Assembly: GCA_002914845.1 (NCBI GenBank)
Contig: JXTC01000429.1
Coordinates: 113,584 to 177,583, forward strand
Origin: Trema orientale
Lineage: Eukaryota; Streptophyta; Magnoliopsida; Rosales; Cannabaceae
Direction of reading: 5' to 3'
DNA: 64,000 nt
Shown: one piece after another, positions 33,439 to 45,029 of the stretch
Layout of the letters: each line of letters starts with the position of its first letter
How positions within the stretch are numbered: position 1 is the stretch's first letter
Notes under the pieces: model-generated
Seen by the model: only the letters and a program-made list of their open reading frames with translations
Database searches by the model: none
Told to the model about the DNA's origin: nothing
Made by a program: the position numbers and the translations under genes

Positions 33439-35462
33439 TTGATTGTAAGAACTACAAATATTGGTAAGCACTTAACCGAAAAACAAAATAAAAAATACAA
33501 TTGGAGGGTATTTGTAAGAAAAAGGAATAATGGCCACACCACACATGTACACCATCCTTAATGTTTTAGGAGAAAAGATAAACAAGAGCATATCGTTCTT
33601 AATGGTCCAGCCTTTCCTAATTATTAATGATGAAGCATTTATAATTAACCCACTTATTTGGTGTTCCTTTTGAAAAAATATACTTTCCAAAATAATTGGT
33701 TGAAACTTCTTTTTGTATTTGACATACGTGGCCTTATATTATGAAATGCCAGTTTGTTTGTCTATTTAGATTTAATCACATATTTTATTATAACATGGGC
33801 CAATTTGAAATGATAACGACTCAGGTTAAAAGAATTGTTTTCTTAAATATAAGAAGACATAAAAGAACTCATAACGTATTGTATTTTTGGCTGGGCGTTA
33901 GGAGATTTGACTACAACAAATATTACAATCAATTGTTATAAATGGTTTATAAGGAGAATAAACTCTAAATAGAGAAACTGTAACGTTTATTTATTTCTTT
34001 ACTTATTTAATTTTTTTGTGAGAATGTACTGTTAATAAAGTGTGTGAGAACTGGTAAAGAGCATATCATTATCTATTAACTAATGTAATTTATTTTGTTA
34101 TAAAAACCCCACCAGATTGTTCATGATTAATTAATTTATATAGTAAAAAGATGCCAACTCATTTTCCAAAATATTTATATACCATCATTGTTTGATATAG
34201 AATGGAGATTGAATGATGGGGATCAAAAAGATTGTTTGTTGAGCCATCATGAGTAACAATTGTATGAAAATATATATGGAGTGCGATCCATTTGTCACAA
34301 TCAAATATTATAATTAGGAGCATGGGTTCTTATAGTGAAGGTTTATTGGACATGATTACCTTGCATACTTAGTGGGGAAGAGATTGAGTGTTCCCTTTAA
34401 ATGTTTTTGGTCCCAATCTCTGGATTGCTTGCTAGAAACTATTCCTTTGGCGAAAAGGGTTCTCTATAAACATATTCCTCTTACGAGGAGAAGTATGTTA
34501 ATGACAACCATGGGCGACACAACTGTTGTTTCTCAATTTTGTGAGATATTTAATAAACAAAGTTCAAGCAAAATAAATGATAATAACAATAGTAAAATGA
34601 TTAAAAAAAAGAAAGGTAGTTACCACTAGCCTTCTTGTACTAAGGATTGTTATATGAGTTCCCCTTTACATAAACTCTTTTGTATACGTGTCAAGTGTGT
34701 GGGCTGGTCTTGTCCCCTTTTTTCAGTGTTAGTTATCTTCACCGTAATTTCATACTACTTTAAACTGAAATTTCTGAAGTTAAACAAACCTTTTTTAATG
34801 CTCCAACTCCATGAGCAATCCTATGTGATATGGCCCACAATAAACTAGCTAACAATGCCCAAGTGGATGATTAATGATATTCTTTTAATGAGAGTGCTTA
34901 TTTCACCTTTTTGTAAATAAAAGAAAGAAAGGACTTAAAACATGCAATAGGGTTTTCATTTTTATTTTTTTTTTTTAGTGGGATTTAATGGTAAACCATT
35001 ATTTTGCCCATTCTATACTCTTAAGCCTTTTTGTGCACTAAAAAGTGGAAGCCAACTTTGACATTTTATAAAGTCTAAAGTGCTATATCTTCCTTCCATT
35101 AAGATGTTGGGTCAGGTTTGGAGCTCATCACCAACTGAAAGGAGTAATGGAGATTGTAATCGTACTTGTAGTGAATCATCCACTAGAGTTTGCAACCCAT
35201 CTAAGTTGGTCATCTCTCATATAGGCTTTATGAGTAGTACTATGCTCATTTTTTTCTCTAATTTTATATGCAGATCTCTCTCTATCTAAATTTTAAAGCA
35301 AATAAACACAAATAACTAAATAATCTAAAATGTCCAAAAATAGACAGAGAAAAAAAAAAAGAAGAAAACATCTGATATATGTTCAACATTAGAGATATGT
35401 ACTGAACTTTGTAGAGATTTCCATTCAGACAATTTTATTTCCTTTAATTATTGTGAACAATA
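32290..35462. other. AT-rich intergenic sequence
   Basis: No gene is recognised. Simple repeats include T-runs near 32407-32421 and (TA)n(GA)n near 33400-33438. Short open frames here have no recognisable similarity. Confidence 0.5.
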
Positions 35463-36322
35463 CACGAGAAATTTGGTTATATATGCATGATAGTATATCA
35501 TATTTGAGGCATATACTCCTCTCAATAAATATTTGTAACATATGCATAAATCCATCTTAAAAGTTGTGGCATATTTTGTTTCTCAAATATAAGTTATCAT
35601 CCAAATTTCTTTGTTTAAATACAGTGGGTATAATTTAAAATAGCTCATTATCAAGTTTCGAGATATTCTGAAGTAATTTATGTGTTAAAAAATCAAATCG
35701 AGTCAAATTTTGCCTTTTTTAATCATAATTTGCAAAACTGTAAAAAATTGTAGAAATAATATCAAAATTATATCGAAAATTATCTAAAATGCCACTTATC
35801 GAAATAGTATCGAAAGTATCAAAAAAAAGAAACTACTTTCATCGAAATATCATCGAAAATACTACTTCCATCAAAATTCTATCGAAAAAAATACCATCAC
35901 AATTGTATCTAAAATTATCAAAAATACTAGTTCTAGTAAAATTTTATCAAGAATATCACTTTCATCAAAAATTATCGAAATTCATCAAAATATTTTGACA
36001 ATTTTCACGATCTTTTGTTAAAACTTACAAAAACTAACCTAAAAATGATTTTTTAACATGTACATTGTCTCATAACATCTCGAACTTTGGTAATAAGTTA
36101 TTTTCAACTATATCCATTACTTTTAAACTTGGTTTTTAAAAGATTTTTGAAGATTAGAATAAATTTAAGAGAAAAGAATGAGAATAAAATAGAAGAGATT
36201 TCTTAAAACTTATACCTTTTAAGGGTATTTTCTTTAATATGCGTATTTTTTAGAATTTTTTTTTTTAGTATATGCATCAAATTTGAGAGGTTATCATGCA
36301 TATTTAACCAAATTTCTCCAAT
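35463..36322. mobile_element. Long-TIR non-autonomous element (MULE-like) with TCGAAA array
   Basis: The left end GAGAAATTTGGTTATATATGCATGATA (about 35467-35493; written here as GAGAAATTTGG then TATGCATGATA) pairs with the right end, whose complement from 36322 reads GGAGAAATTTGG then TATGCATGATA, and the match continues through CATATAC. The inverted repeats are about 50 bp. The interior (35740-36000) holds many variants of ATCGAAA. No transposase is present. No target duplication is evident. Confidence 0.65.
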
Positions 36323-36365
36323 AAAGTAATGCCTATTTTTATTTCATACCAGTTCTAAACATTAT

Positions 36366-36840
36366 TGTTATTAAATAGTGTCTCTCAAAATTAGGATTCC
36401 CTTAGTTAGTTAAGGTAGTTAGCTTAACAGACTAGACTACTTATTCTGTTCGTTAGGTGAGTGGTTAAAAATATGTTTGGGAAAAGGGTCTCTAATGTAA
36501 CTGAGAGCTATAATATTATAAATAGCTCTTAGAGGGTTGAGTTAGAGAGGAGAAAAATCAGATTGTATCAAGAGTGTATTGAGAGAACTTTGGGAGAGAA
36601 GTTGTTCTAGAAAAATTCGAGGGAGTAAGCTTGAGTACAAAAACAGAGAATTTCTCTGAAAACAAAGGCTTGTAATCAACGTTTTTCATAGTGGATGAGG
36701 CTGCCCTCAAAGTAGATGTAGGTCACAATTTTACAGCTGAACCACATAAATTTCTGTGTTCTTGCTGTTTAGTTTTTGTTCTTTAAGCTGGTGAAGAATT
36801 AAGTTTCTGGTTTGTTAAATTCTCAAGTCAAATTTCAACA
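36366..36840 (+). mobile_element. Copia-type solo LTR, 475 bp
   Basis: Starts TGTTATTAAATAGTG and ends CAAATTTCAACA. Flanks are ATTAT on the left and ATTGT on the right, a 5-bp target duplication with one mismatch. Inside are a TATA-like ATAAATAGCTC (near 36518) and the U5 signature TTCATAGTGGATGAGGCTGC followed by GTAGGTCACAATTTTACAGC and GAACCAC, typical of Copia LTRs. No internal domain follows. Confidence 0.8.
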
Positions 36841-38230
36841 ATTGTAAATGACATATAGAGATTAATTAAATAGTCGTATAGATAGTGACGAAATAAAAAT
36901 GAAAGATTCATTACATTTTTGCGAATTACCTTGCATTATTATATTTAATTCCCCTTCTAGATTTTTACCCTAGCGATTGACAGGGCCATAGAAAGTCGAA
37001 AATGTCTAGAATGATACCAAATGGTTGATGTAATGAAGGTCTGCTGCAGTTTATTACCACTACCAATACAGCGAAGTGTTTTTCTTTTTCTTTTTCTTTT
37101 TTTTTTTTTTTTNNTTTCAAAAGAAAGAAAAGAAGATGCACAATTAGTTTTATAGACCTTTTAAATTAGTATAAAAAATGGTTTATAGGGAAAAAAAAAA
37201 AAAAAAAAAAACAAAGAAAAGAAACAAGGGATTTTTCGACGGTCGTTAAGGTCAGATACAGGTAAGGTAGCATGACCATAAAAATTCGTAGTTGAATTTA
37301 TGTATAGTAAAACATATTTTTGGGGAGACATTTTTTTGCGCTAGTTCGTTGGAACTCAGAAGATACGTAAGATCAATTAATAGTTGTCAAACAATTTTAA
37401 ACAACATGCACCAATATATGAGTAAATTAAACTCTTTGGTACAAATATACATATATTAACATAGCTGACAGAAAGTGATCGCAGGCATAGCTATCACTTC
37501 CTTCTAATGTGATCCTGAGTTTGAATCTCATTCTCCAAGTAAACAAAATAAATAAAAAATAAAAAGTAGCTGACAAATAATACTGATTTTTATTTTATAT
37601 TTTACTTTTCTATTTTTCTATAAAGAGGTTTATAGGAAGACTGTTGGTTTCCCCTAGTCAGATTGGTAACTCACGTATCATTTGTTTTGACACATTCATG
37701 GACACGTTATTCCAAGTTAGACTCAAGAGCAAACCAAACAATTTGAGGCTACTCTGCTTTGGAAAGGACCAAACTTAGTTCTTGTGAAATTAATTATACA
37801 TATAGTGCTATGCATCAGTGGCCACCATGTCTGGCAACAGAAAATTATTGCACCGCAAAATGTTATATTGAGTTTCACACGAATGGTTATTATATGTGTG
37901 GTAATCTTCTATTCTCAGAGTAATACTACGTAGTTTGAGTTCGCTCTTTACCCGTTTGGCATACGGTGCTTCTTAAAGAATCAATGATACCGATAAGAGC
38001 ATAAGCACATATTCAGGCCAGTGGGACCCGCCGCAGGTCCGGCACTTCTCTATCTCACGTGTTTTTTTTAGCACTAGGACTATTCTACAGCCAAGCAATG
38101 CAATTCATGCTTCAAAATAGTTTCATTTCATCATTAACTCTATTGCAGACTACAAAGAGACAGAGTTGTCTGTTGCTAACAAGCATATTCCAAGAAAATG
38201 TAAAGACATTCACAAAATGGAAATGAACAG
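36841..38230. other. Intergenic sequence downstream of the TIPIN-like gene
   Basis: Contains long T and A runs (37080-37112, 37190-37211) around two unknown bases at 37113-37114. A possible SINE remnant lies near 37455-37540, with a B-box-like GAGTTTGAATCTC. No gene is seen. Confidence 0.5.
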
Positions 38231-39899
38231 TCAAGTAACCTGCAATGAGCGGGCCCGAGCTGCCGCTTTCTCTAGTGCCTTCAGTCTGTTAGCTTCCATT
38301 CGGGCTTTCTGCGCCTCTGTGATCTCATTTTCATTAGAGTCACTATTATTGTTCCTTGGAACTTGGTTAGGCAATTCTGTTTCAGAAACCGCATCATTGT
38401 GCACGGTCTGGGAAGGCTCCTGTAATTAAAGAACAAAGAGAAGAACAGTCATTTAGGCAAATGAGATCATTTTCAATTTATCATCGGATAGGTAGCTGAA
38501 ATTTGATTATTTTAGATTGAAATTGTGATTTGCAAGTTTAGGCATGCTATCAAAAAAAAAAAAAAAAAAAGAAGAAGAAGAAGAAGAAGACTGCAGGACA
38601 CTACTACCTTAGAAGGCCAAATATACTGAGAAAACTTAAGATGCCAATTAACAAAACTCATTTTACGTCAAGATATTGGAAAGTTGACACTGATCCAGTA
38701 TGGCTATTTGGCAACCACCCTTTTTTAACTAAATTGTTAAATTTGTGGTCACAATTACATGTAATTAAAAAGCATACACTCCCAATAAAGGCACCAACCA
38801 TAGAAGATCTGTATTTTAATAAACTCAAGTTTTCTTCCAATTCAGATTCGTATATAAACAATTAGCACTTTTACTGTTCCTGTCAGCTTGATATCTTAAG
38901 TTACTCATCGTATATATTCCTATTCTTTTAAGATAATTTTATGTGGAACATGCTCAGAAACCTATCTTATATGGACACCTATAGAGTTACCATATTACTA
39001 GAAATGACAACTGAAGTAAATGACAACTTCAATAATATGACACAAGAAAATATACATACTTGAATAGCATTTTCATAAATATCCTGAAGCATATCTTCCT
39101 GTATATTATCAGCATCAGGGTTCTTTGAAGAGGAAACTTCCGGGTGGCGTACGTCCTCAGAATTCATAGCCTCTGTTGACATTGCAAGAATCAGTCAGCA
39201 TTCAACAAGGGAACAATCAATATAAAATTTTTCTGTATCTAATATTTAATGAAATTATAAGTAAATCTGGTCAATCATAATTTGTCAACACAAGAATTTC
39301 AGCAATTGATGTAGAAAGGTCTTCCTCTTAAATTGTGTGATTTCTCTCTATCACATTATTATGCTTCTTCGAATGTTAAAGTTTCAATAAGATGCCATCT
39401 ATTTTTTTTTTTTAAAAGGCCCAGTTTTCCTATAAAACAACCTTTATCATTATGTAACACTAGCCATTCCTCTATGATTTGAAAAAGCATTTTGGATCGA
39501 TGTTTAAGATATCATATAGGAAGTACAATAGGAGAAGTAACCTCTCCTTATGTGGTGCATCTTCTATAAGTATATAGATGTCAAGTCCTACTTCCTAGTT
39601 CCTAGTTCCTAGTTCCTCCAAATATGTTTGAAACACAACAAATCTTACAATCAAGGGTACGCCATCTACTCATGATTAGTTCTGAGACTTGGAGACAACT
39701 AAACACTAATGACCGAATCGGAATAAAAATAACATATCCAATATGATATAGTACATACATAATAGTAGTTCAGAAGAAGAAACGAATAAGCTTTTTATGA
39801 TTAAATTGAACTCAAATGTGTGTGTTACTGTTTGCGAAAAGCCAGTTGACAAGATCTTGTTTAGGAAACATTAACTAGATTATGGAATCAAAGTGATGA

Positions 39900-39950
<51 letters not shown>

Positions 39951-42900
39951 AGCTAACAAGATCAAGTTTAGGAAACATTAATTAGATTATGGAATCAGTG
40001 ATGAGAGAGAGAGAGAGAGAGAGTCTAAACTCTAAATAATTATGATAACTTCACAAACAAGTCTCACAATGTTTGACATAGCAAGGCCTACATATACAAA
40101 CAAGTCTCACAATGTTTGACATAGCAAGGCCTATATGTGGATAGGATAAATAATCCAAACTCAACTAAGAATTTAATTCTTATTCAGTCTAAGATTAAAC
40201 CCTACTATCTAAGATTAAACCCTACTAATAATCGTATAACGTAGAAGAATAGAAATATCAGGTGAAGATATGCTTCAATCAATTTGTGATGGCGATGAAG
40301 AATCTAATTAACATACTTATTTTAGGCATAAAATTAGGAAGTGATAATATTTCGATTTTCCTACGTTTATCAGGATTATAGCTAGATTTATTTATTATTT
40401 TCGAATACCTAGAGCTGGTTTTCAAATTGACTTAGATTGTTTATTTACTAAATATATATGCCAAAGTTGTTTATGAAATTATCAGAATATTCATACTTTC
40501 TAGTTTCTATCTCTAATTCTTTTCTTTTTCTTCTCTTCTCCTCTCTCTTTCTCTTTTATTCTTCTCTTCTCTACTTGTCAGGCATCACAAAGAAGCCATA
40601 TTACACAAGTACGACAAAAAGTAGCATAGGCACATAATGAGAAGGACCAATCATTTCTACAATAATCAAAATATTGGCAAACTATCATATGGACCTTGTT
40701 TATCATGCGGAGTGTCATGTTCACCTGGCGGTTCATGCAACTTTGTTGGATCCCCTCCGTTTGCAACTCTTTCTCGTAAGTCTCTTAAACATGTCTGCTC
40801 AACAAAAGCGAGATTTATTGTGCGTTTGCACATGTACAAAGATAGAAGTGCGAGAGCAGCTTTTAAAGCAAATTGTCCATCCACTTTACTATTAACAAAT
40901 AAATTTAGAATCTAACATATACACACATATATACATACATATATATACTCATATAGTATAAGCTAAAATGACACTTATAAAAATCACCTGCATGCTACAA
41001 GGAGGTTTTAGGTGAACGATAGAGAATAGGGAACTTGATAGAGCTAGCTTCAAGCAAATCAAATTTTTGAAAAATTGTTAGAGAAGACACCTTTAAAATT
41101 TAATTACTTAAACTGCATGATACAACTCTTAAACCCTTTCGTTTCTTTTGGCTTCTCAACTTGCAAAGCCTCTGAAATGTGACCGGTTTGAATGCTGAAG
41201 GGCACAATGCCACTTTTTAATAAATTGGTCTACTAGCATTTTATTTGAAGAATATGTTTCAAAAAGACTGATGAAACTGAATCAGATATTTGAGCTCCTG
41301 TTGGTTTCTTAGGCATTCCATCGTCTTTAAATAATTTGAAAAGAGAATGACAAATGATTAAAGGACATGATAATAATGTCTCAGAGTTAAAAAGTAGCAT
41401 GTAATGTATGACTTGTGAAGTATTCTTTATTGATATACATTTCTAAGGTTTCCATCCTAGCAAAGTTTTTAATTGGCAGGGGCTATCCAAACATGAGGAG
41501 TAAAAGAAAATGGGAAATAAAAATTAAGATAAACTAACATAACAAAAAAGAATTATAATATGTTAATAAAAGTTCATCAAATCCAAGAAAAAGAAAACGA
41601 ATAAACTTGAAACAAATGTAATTGGACAACGCTGAGAAAACACAATTCAACTCTCAACTTTGAGCTTTGAAATTCAGATGTTACTTTTTTGAGCTTTCAC
41701 TTAATCCATCAAGTATGATGGTGGGTTGGCTAATGGATAGGTGAAATTTGAAGCGAATATGGAAGAGATGGACCAAAAGTAAACAAATAGTAACGATAAT
41801 AAAGCTATAAGTTAACAAAAGAATTCTTGTTCAGTATTTTTCTTCTGTATTATCACTTGCATTACACTCGATGCATATAAGATAAAACAAAAAGATTTCA
41901 AATATGATTGATTGAAAAAATGATAGCCACATTGACAGGAAATTTGAACTTGCATAAAGTCCAGAGAACATTAAGTGACAGAACAATGAAATAAGTCAGC
42001 AATTTAAATTTCTAGTGAGGCTTTAGATCAAGTTTTTGAGAACACCTTAACCAGAGTCTGCCTTACCTTAACACGTTTTGTAGCAGCAACTTGTTCAACC
42101 TTATGTACAAACTGATCAAATGAATAATAAGGAAGCAAACGAGAGTGCCAATCGCCATACATGCCAATCAGGTTCCCGAGATCACTGACCTACAATACAT
42201 AATCAAGAAACAGACTAAGCAACTGAAAATTATAGAACACAAGGGTATCCTTAATTCTTGTTATTTCTGAAAAGGAGTATAAAATCCATCAGGATGAATA
42301 AAGTCTACTAAAGTCTTTTAAGGATTGATCGTCAAATGAAGAGCTAATTTACTGCTCCCTGGATTCCAAGACTGATCAGGCACAACTCACAGGGTGACGA
42401 AATGCTAAAGAGTACAGTTACTTCCTGATCCAGAGAATCATCATTTCTGCTTAAATGAAATAAGAAAAGCTCAAGGCTATTGAAACGGGGGCTTTCCCTC
42501 GATAAATATTCATAACCCCTTAACTGTTTAACATGTATCATGGTGTAAAAAAGAGGACCCTATCCTTCATAAGGATGCATTGTCAATCCACAATGTGCCA
42601 CTACCATATAAAACCACTGATTAATGGCAGACTTGGTTCTGTCCTCTTCTCTACATGTAGATGGCACTGACTCACTCCCATCAAAAGATTTAATCGTTTG
42701 CTACTGCTACATATGAATGATAAAGCACTGAAACTAAAATTCAAGATTCAAGACAACTGCTCGAATTTTAATCTCAAATTATGTCGATTCTAGTCATTTT
42801 CCCTCAATAGTAGTTGCACAATGTATAACTGAAATTCTCCCAACAGATAGCATTTACAACTAGCAGTGAGACATACTAGAGAAAAATGTTTATGAACTTT

Positions 42901-44021
42901 TGGTTCATGAAATGGAATTAGAATAGCAATGGGAATGGTAATAGAATGGAATTGGAAAAGGAATATGAATGATAATACATTGTTTGGTTAAAATTGGAAT
43001 CAATAGTGGAATAGAAAGAAATATATTGTATATTGACAAAATTACTCTTAAAATTACTCTTAATTTTAAATATTTTAGTAGAGAAAAGAGGGAAAAAGTA
43101 GTTTTACCAAAATTTAAAAGAGGTTGGAACTTTTATTCCATTGGTAGAGAAGTGGAATAGCAATTCCATCATATAATAGAATTATAATTCTCATTCCCTT
43201 GCCAAAAAGATGAAACAAACATTGGAATATACTATTTAGTGAAATGAGTTTTCCATTCCAAAGTCCATTCCTTCAAATCAAACATGCCCCAAAGTGTTGT
43301 CTCAAGGAAGGGATACAAAGCCCATATGTACCCGTACCATAAAAAACTGACAGCCTTCAAAGCCGCTAAGGCACAGCGCATAGTCCCATACTGCTTTCTC
43401 ACTCACTACTTCAATTCTCTCACTACTAGCATCAACTCAAAGCTAACAACATTACCCAATTTGACCGCCCTTCATGCAAATAGAATAATAAGTATAATCT
43501 ATTTTCAATTGGGTCAATGCCTGAATCTCCTAAAGGGAAAAAAAAAAAAAAAAAAAAAATTATAAGTAGATATAACTAACAACAAACTCCAGATATTGAG
43601 AAAGAGATGAAAAGGAAAGAGGGATAACCTCGTGGCCGCGGCCGCGATACTTGAAGGCGCGAGGGAAGTGACGGAGGACATAGCCGAGGCCATCATCGGA
43701 GAGAAGGAGCTGAGGGGTGAGCTTGGGCCGTGTCCTCGGGGCGGCCGAAACCTTCTTGGGCTTGGCCGCAGGTTTCTCGGCGAGTCCGGATCTGGACGCA
43801 CCAAATCCAGACCCATTCTTGAAAGAAGTAGTGGTAGTAGTAGAAGATCTGAATGAATTTTTGGGATTAGTTGAAAGAGGAGAAAAAGAAGAAGAAAGGT
43901 TGGTATTGTTGGAATTAGGGATTGGAGGAGTTGAGGGACAGTCACGGGCCCAGTGGCCTGGTCGCCCGCACTTGTAGCAACCTGTGGGAGCTGCCTTCTC
44001 CTTCTCCTTCTCCTTCTCCAT
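38231..44021 (-). CDS. TIPIN: CCHC zinc knuckle-Swi3 domain protein (TIPIN/Csm3 homologue)
   Basis: Five coding exons with GT-AG sites: 43629-44021, 42067-42189, 40695-40794, 39060-39172 and 38240-38419, with the frame then running to TGA at 38231. The product is about 305 residues. A zinc knuckle lies at 15-28 (C15-x2-C18-x4-H23-x4-C28) after a Glu/Lys run. A Ser/Thr-rich linker follows. The Swi3 domain is at about 100-175, with KLTPQLLLSDDGLGYVLRHF and GMYGDWHSRLLPYYSFDQFV. The C-terminus is acidic and helical, with AQKARMEANRLKALEKAAAR. Swi3/TIPIN partners Timeless at replication forks to stabilise stalled forks and support cohesion, and plant members are known to carry the N-terminal knuckle. 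The chosen ATG is the first in frame with the knuckle. The real last exon might be spliced at 38240 and end elsewhere. Confidence 0.85.
39845..40140. repeat. Tandem duplications and (GA)n inside a TIPIN-gene intron
   Basis: AAGATC...GTTTAGGAAACATTAA...GATTATGGAATCA occurs at about 39851 and 39958 (period 107), each followed by a GA microsatellite. A second duplication, ACAAACAAGTCTCACAATG and following bases, occurs at about 40053 and 40096 (period 43). All lie in the intron between exons 3 and 4. Confidence 0.85.
42885..43289. mobile_element. Probable MITE in first intron of the TIPIN-like gene
   Basis: The region is rich in GGAATGG/GAATGGAATT on the left (42905-42990) and ATTCCATTCC on the right (43185-43270), forming a loose palindrome. 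The right end reads, in complement, GGGGCATGTTTGATTTGAAG, a style typical of Tourist/hAT MITE ends. The left end is diverged and no clear target duplication was found. Confidence 0.4.
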
Positions 44022-44162
44022 TTTCTCCTCAATCCCGATATCAATCGCTCTTCTTCGGGACAAAATGGTGGCCTTTTTAGGTTTTTTTCTTTTTTTTTTT
44101 TTTTTTGGCTATTTGTTATGCATATGTATATTATTTTACATAAGTTTAGTTTGGTTTTATTC

Positions 44163-44174
44163 TTTGGCGGGAAA
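44163..44174 (-). promoter_or_regulatory. E2F-type site upstream of the TIPIN-like gene
   Basis: TTTGGCGGGAAA matches the E2F consensus TTTSSCGS and lies about 142 bp before the start codon. E2F sites commonly drive S-phase expression of replication genes in plants, which fits the predicted product. Function is inferred. Confidence 0.6.
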
Positions 44175-44179
44175 AACTG

Positions 44180-45029
44180 GAGGGAATAGATCGGACTGGG
44201 TCATATTCTGTAGGGTGTAGAACATGGACAAGGACAGCCGAATGTAATTAGGTTTCTAAGGCTTTTACCTTAGAAAAAAACAAAAATACGGGTCAGTTTT
44301 GTTTCTCCAAATTTTGTACCGCATTTTTTAGAAAAATATCATTTTTAAAATAATTTTAGAAAAATATCATTTTTAAAATAGTAACTAATAATCAGTAATC
44401 ATTTTTCAAAACACTACTAAAAAAATAAGTTTAGTCAAAATTACTATTATTTATGTCAATTTCCCAGCAATAAATATCTAACAAGTCACTTTAAGATTAC
44501 TGGCCAATAAAATTGGGCCTTTTAGCAATTCAATCGATGTTGGATCCTTAGACTTTTGAGCCAGGAATGGAAATCTATATATTTGGGAAATTTTTTACAT
44601 TTCATTTTAATAATATATTCTTCTTTTTAAATATTACTAAATGGTTGAGTATATGTATTTTTACACTTAGCATGTTTATTTATATACTAACTTTATTTTA
44701 CGCATTAAATATGAGTAATAATAAGGAAACCAAATCTTATACATAAAACTTACACTAGATAATGTGGTATGCACTACAACTAATTTTTATTTTATAGTAA
44801 AACCACACCATTTTAAATTATATGGCTAAATAATATCACTTGGATAGATTTTTTGCTCAGGATTTTGGTGTCCCGATCTTTATTCATTAAATATTATAAG
44901 TTTTTATACATCATATATTGGATATAATATTTAGTATATATACTGGTATGTCAGTCATTTTATTACAACATTTGAAAAACAAATATATACTTAGAAATGG
45001 TCCAAAATTTAGTCATTTTGCTATAAGAC
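44180..45029. other. AT-rich intergenic sequence
   Basis: Contains a 30-bp tandem duplication (TTTTAGAAAAATATCATTTT repeated at about 44327-44383). No gene is seen. Confidence 0.5.

Noticed and set aside
34372-35289. Two short plus-strand open frames in the 32-35 kb gene desert
   Set aside because: No domain similarity, no splice partners and AT-rich codon use. Treated as chance frames.
43514-44220. Alternative open frames on both strands over TIPIN exon 1
   Set aside because: They overlap the zinc-knuckle exon in other frames and have biased low-complexity composition. Only one frame joins the downstream Swi3 exons in phase.
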